Below are positions 50,491-62,730 of a DNA stretch of 64,000 nucleotides, one piece after another (within the stretch, counting starts at the first letter, position 1; each line of letters begins with the position of its first letter). The translations under genes were made by a program, and so were the position numbers. The DNA is taken from assembly GCF_030867145.1 (NCBI RefSeq), contig NC_134418.1:59123682-59187681 (forward strand), given 5' to 3'. Origin of the DNA: Opisthocomus hoazin. Taxonomy: Eukaryota; Chordata; Aves; Opisthocomiformes; Opisthocomidae. The notes under the pieces are model-generated. The model did no database searches, had not been told where the DNA came from, and saw nothing but the letters and a program-made list of their open reading frames with translations.

Positions 50491-53400
50491 GAGGTAGATG
50501 AAACATTGACACTGTTGCAAAGACGCACCAATAAAAGCTGGCCTAAGCAGGTAAACCCCCTCAGGCCACTCGCTGTGGTGTACAGCGTAGGAAAGGAGGT
50601 ATAGCTGGACTTGGAAAGCAGCAGAGCAGGAAGTTAACCCTGTTGAGAGCCCATCAGCCCAGCCTTAGAGCTGCACTGATGTAGCCAGGGATATCTGGTT
50701 CTGTTCATGTAGCTGCCTGGGATGCTTCTGCAGAGAAATTACACTGCATGTGGTGGAGATGGCCTAAAGATGCCAGAGTCTGTCCTGGAGGCAAGGTGTC
50801 TCAGCTCTGCTAGTCCATACCCGATTTTTTCCTATTAAAAATTCTTGTCTTATTGTAGTATGTGGTTCTTGGAGTGGGGCAGTGTCTTCATGCCTCTCAT
50901 TTTCTGTGGTGTTTCAACAGTGAGTTACACCTCACAAGTTGGGAAGAACAGGCTTAGATAATGGCTGGGGGGCTATTTTCTGAGTTCAGGCTTTCTGTCA
51001 TTTGCTGTTAAAATGATCAGCTCTTTCTGTGATCCAAGACTGTTTGCAATTGATTGAGCCTGAAACCTTACATCTGTCTCCTTCAGTTTCTTTTCTCTGT
51101 ATGCTAGCTTCTTTCAGGACAGCACCTGTCATCTAACTGCTATTAACACTAGTAATATTGCTTTTAAGATGTGAATAACATTTTACTTACACTCTTCTAT
51201 ACAAAGATGATGTTCACTTTTCTCTCCAGTACCCTCCAAACTGTTTGGTAAGCACGCATGGTATTAGCTTAGCTCGATACTCATTGCAATTGATCTTGTG
51301 TTGAAGTTACGCAGGAAAAAATATGCTTCTGTATTTCTTTCTAGTTATCCAGATTTTTCTTGGGATTTCAGGCTGTTGGGATTTGTGTTGTCTTTTTAGC
51401 TTTGGTAAACCTGCATGCGACCGTGCAGCAAATTGATGTTCTGTAGTGAGTGGTAGTTTTATTGCTTCCCCTTTTATTTCTCAAAAGTACAGCATGTACT
51501 TCTGGATTCCCTCTGTGTGTGTGTGTGAATACTTTAATTGGATAGTTTTCATGTTCTCTAAATAGTACCAAGTGATTATTTCTTGGATGTTTTTCAGGTT
51601 TACCTAAAGGTGCATTTCAAAGTTAGGAAAATGAATAAATGAGGATTAGCTTGTGACTTTAAAACAAATCATGGATTCATAAGAAGCCTGTAGTTTAGCA
51701 GGCTACAGACGCTGAGCTGGTTCTTGTCCCTGAGCTTACGCGTTGAGCAGTGCCTTGGGAGTCTCCGCAGCGCCGACCTACCTGAGCCTCTGGCAGGTTC
51801 TCCAGCTCCATAGCTGTGGTGCAGGGAAAAGCAGTCTTTCCTGTGCTCTGTGTTTGGCAGGCCTACTTCTGGTTTTGAGCCAGCCGAACTATGTGAACTA
51901 GTGTGTTTGGAAAATTTTTAGGTGGTAGCTGGAGTCAAAATGTTTTTCTTTTCCTGTCCGGATCTATCCAGCTGCAGGGAACACTGGGCTCAGATAAATT
52001 GTTTACTTGCCTTTTGCTGGGGCTTGTACTAGGAGCTGCTTGCACTGATGAAGAGGTGATTTTTTTATTGTTTTTTTCTTTTCCACCCCCCACTGGTCTT
52101 AAACAACAGAGAAGTAGATTAAAGAATTAGTTATGCTTGAACATCATGGGGAAAAAAAATCCTGATTACAGATCCTAATGATTTTTTCTGCTTTTTAAGT
52201 ATGCTTACTGTTTTTGAAACTAATGTCTTAACACTTGCACACAGAAGGGGAGAACAGACAATTTCAGGGAAAAAGGAACAGTTTTTATAGAAGTTGTGGA
52301 GCTCTAGTTCAGGATTTTACTGGAAGCTGGCTTTTGAGCTCAGTGAAGTCACTTTTAACTTGGGTGCTATTGCAAATGAGGAGAATGTGTATTTTTGTAA
52401 GTTAAGGAGGGAAGATTAATCTGAGCCTTCTGTGAAGTGATTTTATTCTTGAGGGCAGAAGGAAGTGTGTAAAAGTGAAATGATATTTATTCAGACAACA
52501 GATTGGTTTTTTAACTCTGATTATGTAGTTTGCAGAGGCTAAAATTTTGAAACACTGATATTCATGTAAGCTTGTCACTTTGTAAGGATCGAATTTTCAA
52601 AGTGCTACAAGCATGGAATTCGTGACTTTCTAGATTATCATTCTGGTCAAGTGAAAGCCTGCAAAACCGAGACATTGGCTTTCGATGTTGAGGCTATTGA
52701 CCACTTATATCGGTCTCAGGGAAGTAGGGTTAAAATGTCACGTACAGAAGGGACACAGGTTCCAGATGATTTACAGGAGATGCTTATTATAATTTAGCAC
52801 AGTGTAATTTCCAGACTGCTGCTGCTAGTTCCTTATGCAGGTGCTTCTTGAGGAAATGGGAACATTTCATTTGGAAAACCTTGTTCTTTGGGCAATTGCA
52901 CTTGGTGGCATTCAGACTTTGTGACTTCTGGCATAAAATGAAGACCAGTCTTAATCCTTACAGTTTCTCTTATTTGGGATCTGTATCTCCCTTGTGGATC
53001 TGATGCAACACATGGTGCAGGTTGCTCATGAGCCGGTTTAAGGATTACGTTGGAAGTCTATCTTACTGCTCAGAGTAAAATTAATAGTGTAAATATTTTC
53101 CCAGGTAGTCCCTGGATCTGTTTTGTGGCAGTTACTGAGATGCAGAATAAATGAGAAAGAGATGGTAGTCTTCCAGTGAGCTCTTTCAGTGCACTTTGTC
53201 AGCAGCGAGGCTGGTTTTGCTTGAACCGAATCCTGCATTTAGCAGCTTGCGTTAGCCTAGTCTGTTTTAATTTCCTTTGCTTCCTTGACAGAAGACCTAC
53301 AGAAGTTTTTCATGCAGTTTTCCTCGAGTGAAAATCGCTCTGTTAATTGGCTAACATCCCCATCAGGGTTCCCTTTGCTTCTGGTCAGTTCTTTTTTCTT

Positions 53401-56400
53401 CAGTGTGTGAAAATATTAGCTTCGCTGTTCACCATAGTATAAAAATGTTTTTTCAGAAAAACTCAAATATTTAGACAGCTGTTTCCTTTATTCAGTACAG
53501 CATGAAAGAGGATATTTTTGCTACCCTGACACTGATCTTAAACTAACTCATTAATTCATTTGGCTTTTTGTTTTGCCTTCTCTGTGCTAAGACAATTGGT
53601 TTATGGTAGTCTGTTCTCTTATTTCTCTGCAGTGCTTTCTGCTCTCAGTGTACGAGGCTTAGCAGGTATTTCGTCAATGATTTGGCAAGTGTAATATCAA
53701 ACGGTCTGAGATGGGACTCGACTTCCCTGAAAACCTAAAGTAATAATTTTTGGTTGTAATTTCAGGCTTCGTAAATATTTTATACGTATCTGAAATAGGC
53801 TTGTTGTACTCAAGTGAGACTAGTGTTCTCTTACCAGCCTAGGCAGAGCTTGGTGTGGGTTTCAGCACATCTGAAAATCCCACTCAAAACACACCAAACG
53901 CTTTCCATGCCAAGTGAAAGGCATTTGTTATTTATCATCTAATAGGATTTTATGTACTGGTGGTACCTGCTACTTTTGCAAGGTGTAAATACTGCTTAAA
54001 TATGCCACATACTTTAGTATACCGATTTGAACTTACTAGGTACTTCAGACGTGCTTTGTGTTTTCAGCTGGTGCATCTTTGCACATCCGAGAGTCAGGCA
54101 AATCTGAGGCACCTCCTGGCAGACGTTTGTTGAACTTCTTTGTGAGTGACACCTACTCTCAGTCCCGCTTTAGACATCATGTACTTAATGACAATTTGTA
54201 GTCACCAAAGCAGTTCCATAGGAGGGGTTTTTTTACCTGTAGTTCTATGTAGGCTAAATAATTCTCTGCAGCGTGTATTCTAGGCTTTCTGAACTACTAA
54301 AACTTTTCATATTTTGAGAGAAATTTCCCCAAGTTTGCAGTTCTATAGAACTTTCAAAAATGCTCTTTATGGCAGGCAGAGCTAGTGTTTGAAATGTATG
54401 CAGCGCTGGGGAAACAGTACAGCGCTTCGCCAAATGAGGCTTGCGCAGTCTGCAGCTCTGTGTTGCGAGGTTGTGAAGCATGGATGGATGTCACTCAGCA
54501 TCCAATACCTGTGCTTGCCAGGGATTCTTCTGAATAGCAGATTCATATGACAGAAGCTCGTTTAGATGAATGTAACCTTGTATGTGTTCATGTTCTTTTT
54601 CGGGTAATTTTAGGAACAATGGCAAATTTGGATAATGATTTCTGTGGAGTTACTGTGTGGCAGAGGTGTTCTCCCAGTGGCGCTCTCTCCCTTTTGTAAG
54701 AATCTTAACTGTTGATGTCCAGAGATAAAGAAACAGTGCCTTTTAAAATATTTTTTAAAGTCTTCCTCGTTTCTTGTTTTCCTCAGAGTTCCTTAACTCT
54801 CCTTGTTTTCCACAGAGAACTATTTATAGCCAGTATCTCTGTTACTGGGAGGACTCAGCTGGCAGGGCTTGGGGGGGATTCCTGGAGGTGACATCATCTC
54901 GTCTGCACAGCAGTCTCTTGCTGGCATGGCAAGGAGGGAAAAACCCTTTACTACAGATGAGATAAGAGAGCTTGCAAAATGCCTTTTATAGAGAATAGGT
55001 ACAAAGACATAATATCCTACCCGTTTCTTGCTGCATGAAGAAATAATGCCTCAGAATTCTTGTTGCAGGCTTGGTCTTGAATTTTTAAACTGTCACCCGC
55101 TCTTTCTGTCCTGAAGACTCCTTTGTATTTCTTTCCAAGTCGAACTTAAAAGCTTTTTGAATTAAACAGAGGAGAGAAAAGATTTTAGTTTCCTTGTCTT
55201 CCAGGTGGTGGAACACAATTTGGATGGAACTTGGGAAGCTTCATTCTGCTGATAAATTTACCTTCAGTGGCAGACAGGGCTAGGGGGGGGTATGTGTTTT
55301 ATTGTCTTTGTTGTCTTGGATACTCAGCATCCCTCCTTTTACATATACAATGATTAGCTAATATCATCAGGAGAAGTGACTGTACCTGAGGCACATATGT
55401 AGCTTATTTTCCACCTGTGTTTTTTATATGAGGAAGAAAAAGGTTTTCTATGAGGGGGAAAAAAGGGAAATTGGCATTTTGTCGTATTCATGTTATACAA
55501 TAAAATATTTTTTTGACAAGAGGTATGTATGGACCTCACCATCTGGAAAAGTCTGGGTACCTGAGGAGGGAGGGTAAACCTTCTTATCCTGTTTGCAGAT
55601 AAGGATTTGGAGTGGACATGGGCCTTTTTTCTTCTTTTTAAAAAGAATCATTCTAAACCCCCAAATGGCATGGGATCCAGCTTTCTGCATTTGAGGCTTG
55701 CCTTTGCTGCAGCCCTGAGCCCAGGTAACGGAGCTAAGCAGAGAGACAGTGGCCACATAGCAAAAGCAGCACTTGGCCTCCTCAGAACAACTTTTGATTT
55801 GCGGCACGGCAGGGCTGGAACAGCAGCTGATGAGCTGCAGAAACTTGAGCAACTCTATCCCCCCTTCACTTGCCTGAGTGCCAGAACATTTGAACTCCAA
55901 CCCACCTTCTCCTGCCTTGTCCCCCAGTGGTCCAGCGAACTCAGGTTTAAGGTAGTGCTTGCTCTAAGAGACTTTAGTTGTGATGAATCGGGTGTCAGGT
56001 TAGGGATAAAGCTGTAGCTGAAATGCAGAGGAAACAAGTCCTTTTTAAAATAATATACCGACAGTGACCTGTGCATTTCAGGGATGTTTGTGTGAGAAGA
56101 AAGTAGTTTGGAAGAGGTGCTTTTTAAAAACAACCTGCTCATTTATATGATTGATATTATGACATTTGTTGTTGCTGGCAGGACGAGAAAAGCAGAGACA
56201 TGTATCAAATGGAGGTATTTAGGAAGTTACTTAAAATGGCAAGTATCACTCCCAGCTTCCCTCCCCAGTTTGGCTCCATTTTGAGGCACTAAGCGATCTG
56301 CTTAGCTAGGCCAAAAAAATGCGTGTTTTTAATCAGGATGTGTTTGCAAACTTGAAAATAGTGGGTATGTTAGTTTTTTGTTTACTTTCAAGTGACTGAT

Positions 56401-59400
56401 TCTTGTGTCTTGATTCTTTTGGAAGTCTCCAAAGCAGACAGCTGTAGGTGTGTAGGGGAAGGGGCGGTCAGCACAGCAGCTGGAGGGTTATCCTGCTCCT
56501 TCCTTTTGCTTACAAAACCAAGGGGGGAAGAAAGCCGATTTCTTGGCCGAAAAATAGACTGGGGTTCTCTAAAGGCAAAAAGATTTCGGCCTCAGCTGTC
56601 GAAAACTGATCCTCAGATACCGCTGATAGTGTGCTCTTCTGCGAGAAGCTTGAACCCCGTCGCAGGTGGCAGCTGCCCTACTTGCTCCAGCCTGCCTGCA
56701 GAGTAGGGCCAGCCCTGGTGCCCGCGGGGGACATGGACACGTGGCTGCCCCGTGGGGACCTTGCCTCGGCCCTGCGAGGGATCTTCCATCTCCTCCGTGT
56801 GACGAGTGGCGGTGTTGAAACCCGCACGCTGGTGACCGTTTGGTGCTGTTAATAAAAACCCGTACCCAAGGCAGGGGAGGTAAAAGTGGCAGTTTGCTCA
56901 GTGCCTGCATGATTTAAGCTTCCGTGAAAGGAAGGTGTCTGCCGGCTGGGTGGTTGGAGAAGGAAGGAAAGCTTACTGTGTACGTGATACTGCTTAAGAG
57001 TGACTTGCATATCCTTTACAAAGTATATTTTTAAATGTCAGAGTAGTAAACTCACTTTGCTTCATCCCTTTCTAAACTGTTCAAAATAAGGTTTAGTCGC
57101 TTACGGTGAAGCCTGTGTTCAGACTCTTGTACTACCGGTCATGATTAACTCTCCTGTCCTACCTTGCTAATTGCCTCAAACAACGTATTAATTCCCATCA
57201 AATGTCAGCAGAGACCTATCGCTCTGGGATCCTCATTGACTTGTTTTCAGAATTGCAGTGGGAGGGGGGGAGAAGGACCAAGTGCGCACATCAGTAGCAG
57301 TTTTGTTATTGCTACTTGCATGCCAGTCGTTGAAGTGAAGTGAAATTGGAAGTGTGTTGCATGCCTTGCACTCTCTCTGGTAGCCATCCTGAGGAAGGAA
57401 AACAATTAGTTCCTCTTCATATCACTGGGCTGCGAGTGTGTGCTTGGGGCTGAGTGTGTGTTGGAGTGCTTTCTTCAGCCAGGGCCATTAGTCATACTGC
57501 GCAGCTCAGTCATTTTCTCTGCGAAGAACTGATGTTTTTATGAACCTTAAAATAAAGGGAATAATGGCCACGTACAGTGCAGCTTCTTAGAATTGTTTTG
57601 GTTAGGCTTTTATCCTGTTTCTGTAAGAAGAGGTAAAGCAGCAAGGAGAGAAACGACAAACATAGCTGCCCAAAGCACAGCTTTTACTGGTGTGAAGACC
57701 AGCATTCCCTAGCTGGGGCTTGCACATGTGTGGAAACCAGGTAATGCTGCTTTTCGGTAAAATAAAGATCTCTCCCTGTGCATCTCTCTGTCCATTTTTA
57801 ACAGAGACCCCAATGTGTACATGTGAATAGATCTGAAATCTTTGCTTCCTTAAAAAATTCTGGTAGGGGCCCTTTTGTCTTTGATGGCAGTTCTCTGGAG
57901 TCAAAATTTTGTGGGTTTGACCAACTTGAAAACAATATTAACGTAAGAAGGCAGAAGAGAAACGTATTTGTCAATCAGAAAAGGAAAAGAAAGAGGGCTG
58001 AAATATTTTCAACACCCAGTAAAGGCAGCTCTTCTGGTAGTTGCCTGAGTTAATAAAGACATCGTGTCTTGTAAAGCAGCTCATGTTGGTATCCAGGTAC
58101 AAGCTGCTGCTCTGGACTCCTCCAAATGCAGTCCTAATACGGCATGTTAATTTCTGACTGTTCAAAGGGTGGATGTCTAGCTGGAAATAGTACATAGGAG
58201 GATTTAAATTTCCCAGATATTAAAGTAATGGTGTGGGGGGTTTTGTTTGCCTTTTCTTTTTTTTAGCGTGATGTTGGGAATTCAATGATGATGGGAAAAC
58301 CGGAGCAAAACAGATAGTAATGGTCAGCTTACCTGAGAATTAAGGTTGCTTTTTTTATTGCTATATCAGTTTTCATGTGAAAGTTCATATTTTGCTTTTA
58401 TTTTAAAACAAACATCTGCATGTTGTATTGGGTCTTCAGGATCGTATTTTGTGGATGAGAAGTACATCGCTGGCAGCAGCTCAGATGTGACACTTGTTTG
58501 GTAGTGCCATTGCCTTTATTTTGGTTGCCTTTCCTGTTTTAGCTGCCAGGCTCTGACAACATGGGGAAGAACCGAGAGATGTTCACACCATGGGTTAACT
58601 TAACACTGGCAGTCCTCTGGTTCTCCGGGTTGCCAGGACTCCAGTAAGTGTATTCGGTCTCCTGAATGCCGAGGTGCTCAAACATCCAACACGGTATAGG
58701 CAAAGCTGCAGTAGAATTTGCTTTAAGCATCAGAAGGTGGCCAGCTACAGAATCATTCTTGAGGATTAATTTGCTTGTGATGGGTCACCAGGGGTTCCAC
58801 GCCATCCCAGTGCCAGGAGCCAGTGGCATTGTTGTAGGTGTGACAGGCCGTGTACTCCTGGTTCAAGATCAGTTAAAGATGGCAAGTCAGTGGTTGCTGC
58901 TAGGTTTTTCTTCCCAGCAACTCTGACTTGTCTCAACCCCAAGAGCAAAATGCAGGAATAGAAAGGAATTGAACCAGTGTGGTTTCAAAGGCGAAGACAA
59001 AGTCCTAACCAGTCCTGCCTCATTCAGTCACCCAGAAGCTGCCATTTTCTTCTGCGGAAGTTGAATGCTATGTGTAAAATCCAATATATGTATTTATGGG
59101 AGGTGGGAGAGGAATCCTTGGGTAACCCAGGCTGTTGCATCCACATTGTTCGCATCTCTAATATCTCTCTTCACAGTGGCGTTGTGTCGTGAGGCCTGTG
59201 TGGCTCTGAAATCAGTGTTTGACTACTCTGAATTCCTTGCACACAGTGCAGCATTGAAAACCTGTAAGCTGTAAAATTGTTATATCTTTACATCAGTTTT
59301 CAACCTCCTTCCATCCTATTTCTTTGAAAAGTAAGGGCTATTTTTTCAGTAGAGCTGTTGATTATAATGTTGATTATGTATTGTAGAATGTGGCTGCAAA

Positions 59401-61794
59401 TAGTTAATATACTAAGCAAGCTTTTAAATATTATTCGTAAGTGTCACTGTACCATCTGTGATATTGAAATACAGTAGCTAACTTCTGACCCTCAGAAAGC
59501 TTTGCAGAGTTGGAAATTTTTTTGGGGGTGTATGTGAGTCAAGCCTGCTTTTAGTCAAATAGCAGCTATATTTGAAGTCCTGTAGTCATTGTCAAGGAGC
59601 TGGCTTCTAATTTTCCACATCCTGTAATATTACATCAACCTTGCAATTTGTGGTGGAAGGTGAAGAACCTACATGAAATTTCTGGCAATTACTAGCCCAC
59701 GCATTTTGGGCCATCAGGAATAGCCTTCCCACCTTTCCATAAGTATCTCACTGCAGTTTTGAGCTTATTGCTGAGCATATACTGATCTGTAAAGAATATT
59801 ATTTTAATAAAGAATAATACTGTAATTGCAACTAAACTACATCTATTAAAGAGATTTATTATTATTCTTTAATGAATTTTGTGTTGGTTTTAGTATCTTG
59901 CCAAACTGAGTAACTAGCAGTTGAGAGTGTCTTAAAGAGCAGAGTGATACACATTATTTTCTCTCTAGTTGGGCAAAACTGGACTTCTGAGTTGAGATGG
60001 GGCAAGGCTGGGAACACTTCTGTAGCAGTGCGAGTGCATGTGGCCCTGCTGAGGCCGCATTTGGGGCTTGTTATGACAGTGGCTTCATTGACGGTAAGAA
60101 CAGCTACAGGGAGTGATGTTGGAGTTTTAGTACAACTGTGTTTTTATCTGAGGATTTGCAAATGCAGCACTGTACATGGGCAGTATTCAAGGAACAAACA
60201 CCTTCTGGAATTCTGGCGAAGCTCTGGGTTTCGTTTTGCAGGGGAGCGAGCGCTGTCGTTGCAGAGAGCAAGCGAGTGTGGGAGAGCATCGCTGCTGCTG
60301 CTGTTGGCACAAGCATCCGTGGAAAGCCTGCCCAGCTGAGCAACCTGCGGTTAAAAATTGGCAGAGGTGGGGGGGGAATGTTGCTTACCTTGACAAGGAC
60401 AGGAGCGTTGTCTCACAGTGCCACCCAGTGATTCCTGCCATAAAGCGCGGGCGGGCGGGGGGTACCGAGCTGTCTGCTCCGGGGCGCGGGTTTGCAGTGA
60501 GGGAGGTGGAGCTGCCCGTTGGCAAGATACATCTGCTGCCAGCTAGAGGGGGTGCCTCATTTAAACACGCACACGTGGGGTTCGGGGATTTCGGGAGTCT
60601 ACAAAATGCTGTGTTCATTTACTATGTTCATGTACAGGAGTAGTAAACTGACAGTCCAGTCCTGTTGCTGTAAGTGTGCTAAGGGCTCGGTCCAGCTCTG
60701 GGACGTGTTTGCAGTCCATGGGTGCTAAGAACACGAGCAGTTTGAGACCGGGCTCAGTGGCCCAATAAAACAACTCAGCATAACCCGGCTGTAGAATCAA
60801 ATCACCGCTGGGTATTTCTTACTGATCTAAACTATAGATCAGCCTCTTGCAAACATGCTTATCTTTCGTGTTTTAAAAAAAACACAAACCAAGGTCACTT
60901 CTGAAGTGTTACGAGACAGGTGAGAGGCTGTATAATACCAGCATTAACTGCGATCAGTCCTTCTCCATCTTCTGCTGTGTCTTCCCAGATACAATGCTGC
61001 AGAACAGTGAAATCTAGAAAGCTGGAGTTCAACTTGCAAGTGTGGAGTCCAGGGTTGGAATTAGGCAGAATAGTAGTTTTTGAGCTCTGAAAGCCACCCG
61101 GAGGGGTGCAAAGGTTGGCTGGGTGCTCTGTGCAGGGAGGCATATCATTTTTAGACTGTAACAGCACCTATCACATTTTTTAGAGAGGTAATGCACACAA
61201 AGAGTGATTTCACAAACCATTTGTATTCAAAACTGTAAGTGCAGATTACACGAAGAAGAAGATTAATGTATATTTAAAAGAAAAAGGCATTTAACAGTGT
61301 CGTTGTGGTCTGAAACTAGAAAGGATGGCTTTTATTATTATTCAGCGCTTCTCTAATTTCAAGCCAGATATAGTCAATAAAAGTCACTGCAAGGCTACAG
61401 AAAGGCGAGGCGCTTTCTTTCATGTTTTACACTTTTTAGTAGTATCTGGCTCCAAAGCATTTTGGGAAAAAATGTTCTGAGTACTGATGATATCACTGTC
61501 TAACTTCTATTATCTTGTGTACTTTAATATATAAAATAATTTGTTATTGCTTCAACGTGTAAAAGGTTAACATGCATTTTAACATCACCTCTATTAAGCT
61601 TAGCAGTGGCTCCAAGAACTGTTTTTTGTGGGTTTTTGCTGAAAGTTAATGAAAAAATGTCATGACTTCTGTGTTTCAATAATCAGCTTCCAAAAAAACC
61701 CACTGCTGAGCTTTTTTGGGATGATAGCATCTCCTCTCTGCCATCACTGCTTCCTCTTGACTTAAACATTTGTTTCTAATGATAGTCAATGTTG
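50491..61794. other. Intronic, no gene seen
   Basis: No recognisable exon or RNA gene. Two short GC- and CpG-richer patches stand out against the AT-rich background: about 56560-56830 and about 60430-60590. Around 60010-60080 a reading VHVALLRPHLGLV loosely resembles CR1 LVRPHLEYCV, but this is too short to call. Other open frames lack any domain I know. Confidence 0.5.
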
Positions 61795-62730
61795 AATCAC
61801 AGAATGGTAGGGGTTGGAAGGGACCTCTGTGGGTCATCTAGTCCAGCCCTCCTACCGAAGCAGGGTCACCTACAGCAGGCTGCAGAGGACCTTGTCCAGG
61901 TGGGTCTTGAATATCTCCAGAGAAGGAGATTCCACAACCTCCCTGGGCAGCCTGTTCCAGTGCTCCGTCACCGTCAGAGGGAAGAAGTTCTTCCTCATGT
62001 TCAGACGGAACTTCCTGTGCCTCAGTTTGAGCCCCTTGCCCCTTGTCCTGTCACTGGACACCACTGAAAAGAGCTTGGCCCCATCCTCCTGACACCCACC
62101 CTGCAGATATTTGTAGGCATTTCTAAGGTCCCCTCTCAGCCTTCTCTTCTTCAGGCTGAACAAGCCCAGCTCCCTCAGCCTCTCCTCATAGGAGAGATGT
62201 TCCAGTCCCCTCACCATCCTTGTAACCTTTGCTGGACTCTCTCCAGTAGCTCTTCATCTTTCTTGAAGTGGGGAGCCCAGAACTGGACAGAGCACTCCAG
62301 ATGAGGCCTCACTAGGGCAGTGTAGAGGGGAAGGAGAACCTCCCTCGACCTGCTAGCCACACTTTTCTTGATGCACCCCAGCATCCCATTGGCTTTCTTG
62401 GCAGCCAGGGCACACTGCTGGCTCATGGTTAACCTGTCGTCCACCAGGACACCCAGGTCCCTCTCCGCAGAGCTGCTCTCCAGCAGGCCCACCCCAAGCC
62501 TGTACTGATGCATGGGGTTGTTCCTCCCCATGTGTAGGACCCTGCATTTGCCTTTGTTGAACCTCATCAGGTTCCTCTCTGCCCCACGTTCCAGCCTGTC
62601 CAGGTCACGCTGAATGGCAGCACAGCCTTCTGGTGTATCCACCACACCTCCCAGTTTGGTGTCATCAGCAAACTTGCTGAGGGTACATTCTAACTCTTCA
62701 TCCAGGTCGCTGATGAAGAAGTTGAACAAG
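61795..62730 (-). mobile_element. CR1 LINE, antisense, 5'-truncated in the reverse transcriptase
   Basis: On the minus strand the element enters ORF2 at [14 protein letters not shown] and contains the catalytic FADDTKLGG motif. It continues with [60 protein letters not shown] and [20 protein letters not shown], ending SLL and stop at 61870. A 3'UTR of about 75 bases runs to 61795. One frameshift lies near 62217-62232, where the family has RVQQRATKMVRGLEH. Otherwise both frames are open, so this is the best preserved CR1 coding segment in the window. It lacks the first part of ORF2 and all of ORF1 and cannot move on its own. The 3' end (AATCACAGAATGGTAGGGGT) differs from the octamer-tailed copies, indicating another subfamily. 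Confidence 0.93.

Noticed and set aside
57823..58053. Basic 76-codon frame (KRKRKRAEIF) suggesting a nuclear protein exon
   Set aside because: The basic run comes from an A/G-rich stretch; I see no suitable splice-site pair around it.
59801..59874. AT-rich inverted repeat (AAAGAATAATA / TATTATTCTTT)
   Set aside because: Eleven exact bases in strongly AT-rich sequence is close to what chance would produce.
60010..60080. Possible CR1 remnant (VHVALLRPHLGLV)
   Set aside because: Only about 13 residues resemble CR1 and neighbours do not follow the CR1 order.
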